The notes under the pieces were generated by a model. That model had not been told where the DNA came from, did no database searches, and saw only the letters and a program-made list of their open reading frames with translations. A stretch of DNA of 64,000 nucleotides from an uncultured Gammaproteobacteria bacterium (GTDB lineage Bacteria; Pseudomonadota; Gammaproteobacteria; Eutrophobiales; Eutrophobiaceae): assembly GCA_958295485.1 (NCBI GenBank), contig OY282354.1:1550001-1614000 (forward strand), in the 5' to 3' direction. Below, in pieces: positions 1 through 9,307 of the stretch (position 1 is its first letter; every line of letters starts with the position of its first letter). The position numbers and the translations under genes were made by a program.

Positions 1-108
1 TCACCAGGTTTCCTGGCCGGGCTTATAAATGATTTTTTTCGCGAGGGAACGGAAATCATTGTAACAAGCCCTGCCGTCCTTATTGTTGGAGAATGCGGTG
101 GCGTTCAT
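1..108 (-). CDS. Tiny ORF coupled to upstream AlbA_2 gene (35 aa)
   Basis: The minus strand from 108 to 1 encodes a complete 35-residue frame ending in TGA at the window edge. Its ATG overlaps the TAA stop of the preceding gene in a TAATG arrangement, the geometry of translational coupling. The peptide has no recognisable motif, signal peptide or membrane segment. It could be a real small protein of the operon, the remnant of a longer gene, or chance. The overlap with the upstream stop is the only support. Confidence 0.3.
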   Translation of the reverse strand: MNATAFSNNKDGRACYNDFRSLAKKIIYKPGQETW

Positions 109-1295
109 TACTGTTTCCTTATTCTGACAAAAACGAAGTTTTCTTTGGCGTCGAATTCCGGTGGTGGATTTCCGTTTTCTTTCAGCGCTTTGTGCGCCGT
201 GGTGATGCCGATTCCGAATCGTTGCATAAAGCCCATATTTTTCATGGCTTCCGCAATGGTGGGATTACGGTAGTCTGTCGTGCCGGGCTTGCCGAAGTTT
301 TCGGGTGTTACCGCGCCATAAACCGTCCCGGGGTTGATGATTTCCACGTTGTCGGCAAACCAATGAATCCTCACGGGCGCGTTGGTTCCCTCGTAGTTTC
401 GGTGAATTACCGCATTACGGGCGAGTTCGCGCAATGCCGCAAACGGATAGTCCGGTATTTCCTTATGTCTTTCTCCACTCGTATCCAGCGCGGTGACGAT
501 ATGCACTTTTAGCAGGCTGTCCAAGGCGCGAAGTTGTTCCGTTAAAGTCCCGCGTATTTCTTTCTGATCTACAATAGAAGCTGTGAGTTCGTTTCCCGCA
601 AAGCGAACAAACTGAATGTAAGCGCCCGGAAACCAATAATCCGGTTCTTTGCCCACCGTGAGAATGGCCGTCACCGTCGGTATCCCTTCCTGGGTCGCGA
701 GACGTAACGCCTGCAATTGATCTTCCCGGCTGCGGTCATTCTCCGCCAATACTTCCGGCGATACGGCAGCAGGCAGGTATTCAATCTCGAATTTTCGCAT
801 ATCCAGGTCGTTTTCTACGGATGCGCCTCTCATCCCTTGCATATCGAAGGGCGAACTTTTCCAACGCCTTTTCTCCGTCAGACGGCGCTCTTCCTCCGCA
901 GAGGCTTGGGCGCGTCTCGGCCCGACTCGAATCCAACACCTGCCATCAACCTTTACCGGTGGATTGTCCGAAGGTTCTACCTGTATCACGGCGACTTCAC
1001 AGCCATTCAGGATTCGCTTGCCGACTTCCATGGTTGGAAAAGGCAGAATCTTGCCGTCACTTCTCAACCCGCCGAGTGTCTGCAATAACTTGTCGTCTAT
1101 TATAAGTTTGGCGCAACTCCGGTCATCTTTGATACCGATAAAGACCAAACCGGGTTTCCTGTGGTCAGGCAGGTCGTTGGCAAAAGCACAAACCGCTTGC
1201 CGAATTTTGTCCAGGTTTTTAGTGGACTCGGTAAGTTCTGCCCGGTCGCTTTCCCCTGCTTTAAGAACATCCCCCAGTTCCTGGTCACTCAGCAT
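108..1295 (-). CDS. AlbA_2 (Schlafen-type) putative DNA-binding and ATPase-fold protein
   Basis: The N-terminal part has the features of the AlbA_2 domain: an E-x-x-E segment, AFANDLPDH and FIGIKDD, followed by WIRVGPRRAQAS. The C-terminal part, about residues 290-395, has ALRELARNAVIHRNYEG and EIINPG, the pattern of the GHKL-like ATPase half of RecG-related ATP-binding proteins. Such proteins are common in restriction and defence islands; their biochemical role is not settled. The ATG at 1295 is chosen because GGGG lies just upstream and the preceding gene stops at 1300, leaving 4 bases; a longer frame to 1340 would overlap that gene. It is last but one in the minus-strand arm and has a paralogous architecture at the far end of the plus-strand arm (9300-10550). 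Confidence 0.8.
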   Translation of the reverse strand: MLSDQELGDVLKAGESDRAELTESTKNLDKIRQAVCAFANDLPDHRKPGLVFIGIKDDRSCAKLIIDDKLLQTLGGLRSDGKILPFPTMEVGKRILNGCEVAVIQVEPSDNPPVKVDGRCWIRVGPRRAQASAEEERRLTEKRRWKSSPFDMQGMRGASVENDLDMRKFEIEYLPAAVSPEVLAENDRSREDQLQALRLATQEGIPTVTAILTVGKEPDYWFPGAYIQFVRFAGNELTASIVDQKEIRGTLTEQLRALDSLLKVHIVTALDTSGERHKEIPDYPFAALRELARNAVIHRNYEGTNAPVRIHWFADNVEIINPGTVYGAVTPENFGKPGTTDYRNPTIAEAMKNMGFMQRFGIGITTAHKALKENGNPPPEFDAKENFVFVRIRKQ

Positions 1296-1299
1296 GATC

Positions 1300-2847
1300 T
1301 TACCCCGCTTGCGGCGGTTGCCCTGGAGATGTCGGTGCAATTACATCTTCATCGTTTATCAATATCTCCAATAAATTGAATATGCATCGAAAATGCTCGA
1401 AATCTTCTACTGTGCCATTTTCACAAAGCCAATCGCAAAGGTGGTTTTTTTCATTCACATTGACAGTCCATTTTTCGGGAATAGTTATCTCTTGCCCTCG
1501 TTCTGTTTTTGTATGTTCTTTAGTGACATCTATGAATGTGGGGTTGAATTCTATCGCTCTTTTCAGAGTCGCTTCCTCAAACAGATTTTCAATACCTGTT
1601 TGCAGTGGATGATTTTCCTGCTTGGGAATATTTCGCTTAAATACGTTTCCTCTGGAGGCATCGTTGCGTCTATCACAGTCATAAAGGAGGATTATTTTTT
1701 GTGGTATGATTTCGGCAAGTTCGGCAAGTTTGGAATCAAACTTTCTCCAGATATTATCCAGGTTTCCAAACCCCCCACCATTCCTTATTTGTATGTCCTT
1801 GAGTAATTCCGTCTTATTAAGCAATTCAGCAGCTTTTTCCAAGTATTTCACATCGGTTGTTCCTTCTACAAATACAATAGGTTTTTGGGCGTCTTGTACT
1901 GCTTGTCGCATGTCGTCCGAGAATGTTTTTGTTTCCATGAACGACTGATAGGCGCTACCGAATTCGCTGAACTCTTCGGGACTGATTTGTTGTCCCTGCG
2001 GCAACCTGTACAGGGCGAAGCCATCCTCCCCGAAGGTTCTTTGCATCCCGAGGGCGGAAAGTGGGGAGTGAGTTGTAACTATAAATTGAACACCCGGGAA
2101 CATCTCCACTAATTTTGGCAGAATTTCATACTGATGGATGGCGTGAAGGTGCAGGTCGATCTCATCCACGACGACGATACCACGCACTGCACTGGCGCCT
2201 TCAAAAGGTGTACGAGTCGCATCGAAATCTCGCAAGATGGACAAGAATAGATTTAGCAAGGAAGTTTCACCTGTGGACAACTGAAAAATGTTGGGAACAA
2301 TAAGTTCTTTGACTATCCCTCCATCTACTTTATGGCCCTGTACAAAAAGAATTTTTCGGTCGTGTCTATTCGTAGTGTTTACTCCTAAATTATCTCTCTG
2401 AAAGATTTGCTTTAGTATGTTAGAAATAGCTATTGATAGCCGTGCACCTGTTCCTATTCCTTCTATGCCCGGAGGTTCGTAACTATGATCATAAAAAACA
2501 TTGAGCATCCAGTTTTGGTTATCGGAAAGAGATGAATAGTTGATAATTTTACGGTCAGCGTATCCCTCGATATTCATTGGTTTTCTAAACTCAGCCTTGG
2601 CTCTTAGATTTCTTTCGTTCAGCCAAGCAGGTTCTTCAAACCGGTTGGGTGGAAAGTAAAGGATGCAATTACTGTTAAAAATATCGGTTATGGACATTCG
2701 GTTATTTTCATAATAATTGTTTTGATAAAAACGTGTTTCATTGCCGGAAATAGAATCCCATAGACTCTTAGCGGACTCAGCAAGCTCTGCCGGTTTCTCG
2801 GGAAAATATTTTTTCTTATGATTCAACTCTAACTGTTCGCAATACAC
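1300..2847 (-). CDS. OLD-like ATPase/TOPRIM protein, C-terminal part (frameshifted)
   Basis: This frame carries an ABC-ATPase signature (QLSTGETSLLNL, about residue 190), a Walker B with acidic pair (VVVDEIDLHLH, about 226), a switch histidine (TTHSPL, about 258) and a TOPRIM-like segment (VFVEGTTDVKYL near 325 and LLYDCD near 387). ATPase followed by TOPRIM is the layout of OLD-family nucleases, which act in phage defence. The Walker A lysine is missing here and sits in the next upstream frame (2861-3136). Translation upstream of the GTG at 2847 continues sensibly back to a run of six G, so the two pieces look like one gene of about 610 codons split by a one-base shift. It lies between the methyltransferase and the AlbA_2 gene in one operon. 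Confidence 0.75.
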   Translation of the reverse strand: MYCEQLELNHKKKYFPEKPAELAESAKSLWDSISGNETRFYQNNYYENNRMSITDIFNSNCILYFPPNRFEEPAWLNERNLRAKAEFRKPMNIEGYADRKIINYSSLSDNQNWMLNVFYDHSYEPPGIEGIGTGARLSIAISNILKQIFQRDNLGVNTTNRHDRKILFVQGHKVDGGIVKELIVPNIFQLSTGETSLLNLFLSILRDFDATRTPFEGASAVRGIVVVDEIDLHLHAIHQYEILPKLVEMFPGVQFIVTTHSPLSALGMQRTFGEDGFALYRLPQGQQISPEEFSEFGSAYQSFMETKTFSDDMRQAVQDAQKPIVFVEGTTDVKYLEKAAELLNKTELLKDIQIRNGGGFGNLDNIWRKFDSKLAELAEIIPQKIILLYDCDRRNDASRGNVFKRNIPKQENHPLQTGIENLFEEATLKRAIEFNPTFIDVTKEHTKTERGQEITIPEKWTVNVNEKNHLCDWLCENGTVEDFEHFRCIFNLLEILINDEDVIAPTSPGQPPQAG

Positions 2848-2860
2848 GCTTTTTTCAAAG

Positions 2861-3136
2861 TCAATTCGCCCCCCAAGAGTATTCGCATCCGAATTTGATA
2901 TAGGAAGGAGAAAAAAGTTTGTATACTGCCCCTCGCTCCACCTCGCTGTTTTCAGGATAGATGACTCCTTGTGCCACCATCAGTCCGTCAACAATGTGGG
3001 ATAACAGGATACTCTTCCCCGACCCATTCTCACCGACCAGTAAGATCGGTTTAGGATTTTCTCCGTTAAAAGGCAAGGGAATATCAAGGTGATCAATGGG
3101 GCCGTAATTGCTGATTTGGATTCTTTTTGCGTACAT
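2861..3136 (-). CDS. OLD-like ATPase, N-terminal part with Walker A (frameshifted)
   Basis: The N-terminal fragment begins MYAKRIQISNYGPIDHLDI, the usual first strand of OLD/RecF-type ATPases, and has a perfect Walker A, GENGSGKS, at about residues 36-43. It terminates at 2861 just after a G6 run at about 2870-2875 (plus-strand C6). Skipping one base there joins it to the frame of the 1300-2847 segment and restores ATPase order (Walker A, signature, Walker B, TOPRIM). The ATG at 3136 is preferred to one at 3160, which would overlap the methyltransferase stop at 3145. It could be a pseudogene, a sequencing error in a homopolymer, or a slippage site. Confidence 0.7.
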   Translation of the reverse strand: MYAKRIQISNYGPIDHLDIPLPFNGENPKPILLVGENGSGKSILLSHIVDGLMVAQGVIYPENSEVERGAVYKLFSPSYIKFGCEYSWGAN

Positions 3137-3144
3137 CTGTTTTT

Positions 3145-5868
3145 CTACTCCCCCCACCACAGATAGGGCTTGATTAGTGAAATGAAGTGTCGTTTTTCTT
3201 CTTCGGTCATGGCGGCGGGGTTGATTTTTTCCTCTGTGTCGTCGGTGAAGGTGACGGTGTCAGCCGTGCGGCGGCGGATGGGTTTGCCGAGGATGTTGGA
3301 GAGGGATTCGGCTATGTCCACGTCCGGGTAGAGATTGTGGAGGTTGATTTTCAGTTTGCCGTTTTTTAGCGGTTTGACCGCGTGGGCGAATTTGTCGTCG
3401 CCGAAGAAGACATACTGCTCGAAGGGTGATTTCAAGCTGTCCAGTTCCAGCTGTTCGCCGTCTTCGTAGCGGGCGTTTTTCAGGGTTTCTTCGTATTGTT
3501 CCAATGTGTAGTATTTGAGGAAGTGGCTGCTGCCCTCGCGGGAGGTGGGCTTGCCGTCTTTCCAGTCTTTGGAATAAATGACTTTCTTGATGCGTGGGAG
3601 CAGTACCGTGTGGAAATAGTCTCCCATCTCAATGAGCAGGTACTTTCTGTTGCCTCCGTCCTCCCTGTTCAGGTTGATGACTGCATGGGCTGTCGTGCCG
3701 GAGCCGGCGAAGTAATCAAGGACGACCCCATTCTCATTTGTTGAGGCTGCGTTTACCAGTTTTTCATAAAGAGACGTTGGGTGGCAGTACGGAAATTCCA
3801 ATCCCAGGTTATCTATTTCTACTTTTCCTCTTTTGCCATCCTGGATGACCGTTGATACCACCCGTCTTGTGTCCTGATTCAAGAATATCTTTCGTCTAGG
3901 TTGAACGGTGTGGTCCTTCCCGAAAATTATTTCATTACGTCTCAATAATTCCTGCATTTTCTCTGGCGAACGAGACCAACCTCTACTAGGGACAGGGCAA
4001 GGTTTATTGGTGGTGGGATGGGTTAAAGGAACAAAGAATTGTTCAGGGGGCTTGCTTGGATTTGGCCATATCAAAGCCGCGCTTTGAAACACTCTACCGT
4101 CTTCATTCAGAAATCTATAAGAGCGCTCTCCTCCGGTAAAACCTTCATTGCTGTCAATCCATCGCGCAAATTTTTCCTGGGTATCATCGTTCACGCCGCC
4201 ATATTTTTTAACGAGTTCCTCGGCCTTGGCGAGAATCAGCTTGGCATTCGTGTTTTTCAAGTAAAAAGAACCCTCATGCCTGGTTCGCCATAATATGTAT
4301 TCATGTTGCGTGGCGATACCCTTTGCGCCCATCATTGGATTCTTCTTGTCCCAGATCACCGTTCCTGCGTTAAGCAATCCCGTGTTCTCCATGAGAAGCT
4401 GGAGTCTCTCGTACTCGTTCTCGTCAATGTGGCATAAAAAAGAACCATCTTCCAAGAGCAATTCCAAGACCATATTCACGCGGTTTTCCATCATGGTAAG
4501 CCAACTGGAATGTTTGTATTCGTTCTGGTAGAGAAAACCGCTGGTTTTCGTGTTATAGGGAGGATCAATGTGGATGCACTTTACCCTGTCTCTATAACGC
4601 TTTTGCAATGTATTCAGGGCTTGCCAATTCTCACTATGCGCCAGTTCGCCGTCCAGCGCTTCATCCAGGTCGCCCAGGGCGTCTAAAATTTCCAGCTCCA
4701 ATTCTTTGAAATGTCTTGTGTCCAGTGGCAGGAAACGGTGGTTGTCATTTGTCGGGCCGTTAGCCGCCACGTCCAATTTACCCTGTCCTTTGTGCAACTC
4801 TGTCATTGAAAATTTCTCATCCACCAAGTCGAGTTCCAACCACTCTTTAATTTGCGCTTGCGCGCCTTTGTGGTTGGCGACTTTCGACAGCAGGGCGGCA
4901 GGCAGTTTGTCCAGTGTCACCACATAGTTGACGTTACGCGCAAACTTGGGTTTCTCCCAAGCGCGTCGCAGTTCATCCTCGAACTGGGCGATGAAGTCTA
5001 TGATGTCACAGGCGGTTTGCTGGATTGCCTGCAACTGGTTGAGGCGTTCCTGCTCGAATATGGTTTCCTCCCGGAACATGTATTGGTAAAGCCACAGGTC
5101 GAATTGCTCGCGAAGGAAACCGCGCGCGTCCTTGTTGATGAAAAAGTCGGCTTCGGTTTGCCGCTTGAAAACGCGGAAGGCGCCCTGTAAATCATCTTCG
5201 GTCAGCGTGACCCTTGCGCTGGACGTAACCCCCCCTTGACCCCGTTTGTCAGGGGAGTGGGCCTGTTTGATAATGGTTTCCAGGTTGGTTTTTTTGCCCC
5301 TTTGGGAGTAGGAAACCTTCAGGTGAACCACGTTTCCCTCCATGGCTTTTTCCACCTTGGCAAATTCAAACACAAACTCGCGCCGCTCGTTGTTGCGTTT
5401 ATGTTCAATGCCGGAGGCGTCAAAATAAAAACGCTTGATGTTCCCTGTTCCCGGCCCCCTGTCTTCTATCCCCAGGACCACAGGCATGGAGCGCACCAAT
5501 ATGTCGGATTTCACGTAGTAGAGCATTTGGGTTTTCCATGACAGGGCCACGTCCTCGCCACCGGCATAGACCCGCTCGTAGGTTTTTGAGAAGGCGGGCA
5601 GGTGGCGGAAGTAGATGGAACCGCTTTCGCAGAAGTAGCGGGAGAAGAAGGTATAGAGTTTGTCGAACAGTTCCTCGCGAAAAGCAGTGTCTTTTTCGGC
5701 GCGTTCGTCAATGGTTTCCATCAGCTTCGGGCGGATGGACTTGAAGTAACCGCGCTTCATGCGCATCAGGTTGATGAAGCCGGAATCGCCCTCGACTTCT
5801 GCGCCCGTGAAAAGGGCTTCCAGGGCGTCTAAAAAGCGTTTTTCTTTTGTTCCATCGTGCGTTGTCAA
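3145..5868 (-). CDS. Site-specific DNA methyltransferase, beta class (type III Mod-like)
   Basis: This 907-residue protein contains IHIDPPYNTKTSG (motif IV, about residue 433) followed by DYFAGSGTTAHAV (motif I, about 719), the order that defines beta-class N6-adenine/N4-cytosine methyltransferases of the Mod type. An N-terminal region of about 400 residues precedes the catalytic domain. The start is taken as TTG at 5868 because GAGGAG lies 6 bases upstream; the frame stays open to 6060 only through repeat-like sequence, and no ATG has a ribosome site. No Res-type helicase is seen in the window, so it may be a partner lying left of base 1, lost, or replaced by the OLD-like nuclease immediately downstream. 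Restriction-modification or a related epigenetic defence role is inferred. Confidence 0.85.
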   Translation of the reverse strand: MTTHDGTKEKRFLDALEALFTGAEVEGDSGFINLMRMKRGYFKSIRPKLMETIDERAEKDTAFREELFDKLYTFFSRYFCESGSIYFRHLPAFSKTYERVYAGGEDVALSWKTQMLYYVKSDILVRSMPVVLGIEDRGPGTGNIKRFYFDASGIEHKRNNERREFVFEFAKVEKAMEGNVVHLKVSYSQRGKKTNLETIIKQAHSPDKRGQGGVTSSARVTLTEDDLQGAFRVFKRQTEADFFINKDARGFLREQFDLWLYQYMFREETIFEQERLNQLQAIQQTACDIIDFIAQFEDELRRAWEKPKFARNVNYVVTLDKLPAALLSKVANHKGAQAQIKEWLELDLVDEKFSMTELHKGQGKLDVAANGPTNDNHRFLPLDTRHFKELELEILDALGDLDEALDGELAHSENWQALNTLQKRYRDRVKCIHIDPPYNTKTSGFLYQNEYKHSSWLTMMENRVNMVLELLLEDGSFLCHIDENEYERLQLLMENTGLLNAGTVIWDKKNPMMGAKGIATQHEYILWRTRHEGSFYLKNTNAKLILAKAEELVKKYGGVNDDTQEKFARWIDSNEGFTGGERSYRFLNEDGRVFQSAALIWPNPSKPPEQFFVPLTHPTTNKPCPVPSRGWSRSPEKMQELLRRNEIIFGKDHTVQPRRKIFLNQDTRRVVSTVIQDGKRGKVEIDNLGLEFPYCHPTSLYEKLVNAASTNENGVVLDYFAGSGTTAHAVINLNREDGGNRKYLLIEMGDYFHTVLLPRIKKVIYSKDWKDGKPTSREGSSHFLKYYTLEQYEETLKNARYEDGEQLELDSLKSPFEQYVFFGDDKFAHAVKPLKNGKLKINLHNLYPDVDIAESLSNILGKPIRRRTADTVTFTDDTEEKINPAAMTEEEKRHFISLIKPYLWWGE

Positions 5869-5940
5869 CTTTGACTCCTCCGTAAACCCCGGCTCAGGTT
5901 GCGCTGGACCGGTTCCAGTGTCCGGGCCAAGTCTGCGGAT

Positions 5941-6317
5941 AGTATAACGCAAGCAGCCGATCTCATCATGGCGCATCGCAAAACCCCCTCCGCCACCACC
6001 GGCGATGGCTCGCAGGGGCAACCCCTTGTGGTTGTCCTGCTCCCCGGTACCTGCCGGCATGGCTCAGGCAGGCGCGGGCCTGCCCCTGCAAGGATTAAAT
6101 ACCGCCCTGGAATAGCGGGGGGGCATGTCAGGGCAGGTCATTAAGGGAAATTCCTAAACGGCGGGTGGCTCAGATTACGGAGAGAGGGTCATAATTTACT
6201 AAATATATTTATACTCAATAAACTTTGACTTTGAGGAAAATTGTGGCTTTTAGTTATAATCCCCTATTAAAAATACTATTATTTCTATATTATGATATAA
6301 ATATATCATTTGTTAAT
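5941..6317. other. Divergent intergenic region with palindromic repeat and AT-rich tract
   Basis: The region separates the two divergent defence-like arms. Bases about 6040-6125 hold a GC-rich extragenic repeat with inverted segments; its end (AAGGATTAAAT, then CCGCCCTGGAATAGCGGG) recurs at about 10655-10688. Bases 6170-6340 are strongly AT-rich, unlike the flanking genes. I see no RNA gene here. Confidence 0.6.
6231..6260 (+). promoter_or_regulatory. Candidate sigma70 promoter of the plus-strand defence arm
   Basis: TTGAGG at 6231-6236 and a consensus TATAAT at 6255-6260 are 18 bases apart. The start at 6318 of the first plus-strand gene lies about 50 bases beyond the predicted transcription start. 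This is from sequence match only. Confidence 0.45.
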
Positions 6318-6635
6318 ATGTTTATAAATCAGACAGTTACAGACTACGCATTGCTAAAGTCCGACAGTCTGCCAGGTGAAGCGGTTCGTTGGGAAAATGC
6401 CTTTGCCTTAGGCGACCCCGGTGTGCATGGCGTATTGCACCAATTTCGCTGGCAGGGGTTCGAGGTTCCTGAAATTGGTTACGAGGTAGAGGATCGCAGA
6501 GGAATGGTCGTGGCGCAGTTGGAATTGGCTTGGCCTTCGCAGCGATTGGGTGTCGCGATTTCGCAAGAAGATTTGGAGACGGCACAGGCGGCTCTCTGGA
6601 ATGCAATCCCCGTGCATAAGGCGGTGGATGTATGA
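6318..6635 (+). CDS. Small protein of unknown function upstream of PHP-ATPase
   Basis: This is a protein of about 105 residues in the frame ending at 6635. The ATG at 6318 is chosen because the frame upstream of it is AT-rich and low-complexity; an alternative alternative-codon start at 6225 cannot be excluded. The stop overlaps the ATG of the next gene in an ATGA, so the two are probably co-translated. The central segment GYEVEDRRG, then VVAQLELAWP, reminds me of the C-terminal end of some helicase or nuclease proteins of defence operons. It may therefore be a remnant of a larger gene. No confident family assignment is possible. Confidence 0.6.
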   Translation: MFINQTVTDYALLKSDSLPGEAVRWENAFALGDPGVHGVLHQFRWQGFEVPEIGYEVEDRRGMVVAQLELAWPSQRLGVAISQEDLETAQAALWNAIPVHKAVDV

Positions 6636-9307
6636 ATCAATGGCAATTTCCGGGCGCCCGGTGGTGGAAATTTGATTTTCATACCCACACGCCTGCCTCG
6701 GACGACTTTATGAAAGGATGCAAGCCACAGGATAAAGACGAGGTTACGCCTGAATTCTGGCTGCGAAAATTCATGGAAAAGGAGATCGATTGCGTAGCGA
6801 TTACCGACCATAACAGCGGAACATGGATAGATAAACTCAAGCAGGCGCTTGCAAGCCTTGATGAGACAAAACCTGACTGGTATCGCCCCTTACATCTGTT
6901 TCCAGGGGTTGAAATTTCCGTCCAGGGAGGGGTGCATCTGCTTGCTGTTTTTAGCACGCAAAAAAACACAAGTGACATCGATTCCTTATTGGGATCGGTT
7001 GGTTACGGTGGAACAAAAGGGGCAAGTGATGATGTAACCACCCAGTCGCTAACTGCGGTAGTTGACCTGATTGTAAACGCCGAGGGTATTGCCATTCCTG
7101 CCCATGTAGATAAAGAAAAAGGACTTTTCGGTTTACAAGGAAGCACTTTGCAACAGGTGTTGGATGACGAAAATATCTACGCCATGGAATTGTGTGACAG
7201 CGGTCGCCAAAAACCACAGCTATACATCGATAAGAAATTGCAATGGACCGAAGTCAAAGGTTCTGATACCCATAACTTCATGAGCGACGCATTTGGCGCG
7301 TTTACCTGGATCAAGATGGATGAGCCTTCCATAGAAGGACTGAAACTTGCATTGATAGACGGCGCTGTTTCCGTAAATCGCGACATGAATGACAAGCCGA
7401 ACCGGCACGCGAAAAAATATGTTATTGAAGAGCTCATCGTTAAAGAGGCCAAATATATGGGACGCTCTGGTCAACTGAACTGTCGGTTCAGTCCCTTCTT
7501 GAACACGATTATCGGTGGGCGAGGCAGTGGCAAATCCACATTACTGGAATTTATGCGCTTCGCATTGCGGCGAGATAAGGAAATTCCCAAATCCCTGACT
7601 GAAGATAGCAAGAAATACTTCAATGTGGGCGGAGATAACCTGTTACTCAATACCAGTTGCCTATCCCTGATTTACCGTAAAGGCGAAACTCGCTATCGCC
7701 TGAACTGGTCGACAAAAGCTGATTCAGCTTCACTGGAAGCAGAGACAGATAATAGCTGGAAAGCCGAATCTGGCGATATCAGATCCCTGTTCCCGGTATA
7801 CATATACAGCCAGAAGCAGATTTTTACTCTGGCGCAAAAACCAGACGCATTGCTGGACATCGTTGATAAAGATCCTTCCGTGGAATACGCAAGCCTTGAA
7901 CAAAACCGTACCCATTCGGTGAATCGCTACAAACATCTGGAGCAACAAGCGAAAGAACTTGAAGAAAAGATAGCCCGGAAGGACACACTTACCGGTTTGC
8001 TGAACGATGTATCCCGGCAAATTGGACAGATAGAAAAATCCGGGCATAAGAATGTACTACAGAGTTACCGTCAACGCCGACGACAACTGTCAGTCATGGA
8101 TAATTTGGAAAAACACTGGGGACAAATGGCCTTTCGTCTCCGGGAAGCGCAAGAAGAGATTGCTCCCATGCCTTTCGATGAGCAGGTATTCAGCAACCAC
8201 AAGGATATTCTGCAAGCGATTACCGATACCAATGACAAGTGGAAGACAATTAATGGACAACTGGGCAAACTGATCAAAGAGTCGCAAAGCATCGTGAGTG
8301 TCTGGCAGCAGACAAAAGCCGGCGCCGAATGGATGAAAAACCTGAAAGTTGATGTCGAACAATATGAGCAATTACGCACCCAGTTAGAGCAACAGGGTAT
8401 TGACCCGGAAGAGTATCCGCAGTTATTGCAGCAACAGACACAGTATCAAAAAGAACTGGAGCAGATAGATGGCTATGTTGAGTCGCTTGAGAGATTGGTC
8501 AGGGATAAGCAACAGGTGTTGGAAGAGATTAAACAGATACGGGAGCAGTTGACAGAAAAAAGAATATCGTTCCTGGCCTCGGTATTGATGGGTAATCAAT
8601 CAGTTGATATTAAGGTAAAGCCTTTCGGGCAGCGCTGGAAGGAGGTTGCGGGAGATATTCGTCAAACGCTGCAATGCGAAACCCGCTTTGATGGAGACTT
8701 TGATGAGCTAAAAAAAGTGTATGAGAACGGGGATAAAAACGTTGCCATTCAAGACATCAAGAACAAGTTGATAAACATTCGTAGTGGCAACGATAGCGCA
8801 AAAGATAGACGCTTCGCCACGCATGTAAGGCGTCTTCCCCAAGAGTCTATCAGTGAATTGCTGTGCTGGTTCCCGCAAGACGCGCTGGAGATCATCACTT
8901 TCGGCGACCAAGGTAAGGAACAGAACATTCAACAGGGGTCACCGGGGCAGAAAACTGCTGCACTGTTGACATTTATTTTGTCGTATGGAGAAGAACCTTT
9001 ACTGCTTGACCAGCCGGAAGATGACCTGGACAACGAACTGATCTACGGGATGATAGTTAAACAGTTGCGTGAAACCAAAAGTAAGCGACAAATTATTGTG
9101 GTTACGCATAACGCCAATATCGTCGTTAATGGTGATGCCGAGATGGTATTGCCGCTCACCGTAAAGAATGGTCAGTCTTTTGTCGAGAGCCCTGCCAGTA
9201 TTCAAAATAATCATACCAGAGAGAAGATATGTAATATCCTGGAAGGTGGACAACAAGCGTTCGAGCAACGTTATAAGCGTATTCATTTGGAGCATTCCAA
9301 TGTTTAG
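6632..9307 (+). CDS. PHP-domain and SMC-like ATPase (TrlF-like)
   Basis: The 891-residue protein starts with a PHP metal-dependent phosphoesterase module: FDFHTHTP (about residues 13-20), AITDHNSG, PGVEIS, a histidine in PAHVD and SDTHN. An SMC/RecF-type ATPase follows: Walker A GGRGSGKST (about 293), a long central charged coiled-coil region (about 430-690), signature-like GSPGQKTAAL, Walker B LLLDQPEDDLDN (about 790) and VTHNANIV. This architecture matches the family named TrlF-like AAA ATPases, found in defence-type gene clusters; the PHP half probably hydrolyses a phosphodiester in nucleic acid or a nucleotide. It overlaps its neighbours by 4 bases upstream and 8 bases downstream, indicating a tight three-gene operon. 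Confidence 0.85.
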   Translation: MNQWQFPGARWWKFDFHTHTPASDDFMKGCKPQDKDEVTPEFWLRKFMEKEIDCVAITDHNSGTWIDKLKQALASLDETKPDWYRPLHLFPGVEISVQGGVHLLAVFSTQKNTSDIDSLLGSVGYGGTKGASDDVTTQSLTAVVDLIVNAEGIAIPAHVDKEKGLFGLQGSTLQQVLDDENIYAMELCDSGRQKPQLYIDKKLQWTEVKGSDTHNFMSDAFGAFTWIKMDEPSIEGLKLALIDGAVSVNRDMNDKPNRHAKKYVIEELIVKEAKYMGRSGQLNCRFSPFLNTIIGGRGSGKSTLLEFMRFALRRDKEIPKSLTEDSKKYFNVGGDNLLLNTSCLSLIYRKGETRYRLNWSTKADSASLEAETDNSWKAESGDIRSLFPVYIYSQKQIFTLAQKPDALLDIVDKDPSVEYASLEQNRTHSVNRYKHLEQQAKELEEKIARKDTLTGLLNDVSRQIGQIEKSGHKNVLQSYRQRRRQLSVMDNLEKHWGQMAFRLREAQEEIAPMPFDEQVFSNHKDILQAITDTNDKWKTINGQLGKLIKESQSIVSVWQQTKAGAEWMKNLKVDVEQYEQLRTQLEQQGIDPEEYPQLLQQQTQYQKELEQIDGYVESLERLVRDKQQVLEEIKQIREQLTEKRISFLASVLMGNQSVDIKVKPFGQRWKEVAGDIRQTLQCETRFDGDFDELKKVYENGDKNVAIQDIKNKLINIRSGNDSAKDRRFATHVRRLPQESISELLCWFPQDALEIITFGDQGKEQNIQQGSPGQKTAALLTFILSYGEEPLLLDQPEDDLDNELIYGMIVKQLRETKSKRQIIVVTHNANIVVNGDAEMVLPLTVKNGQSFVESPASIQNNHTREKICNILEGGQQAFEQRYKRIHLEHSNV

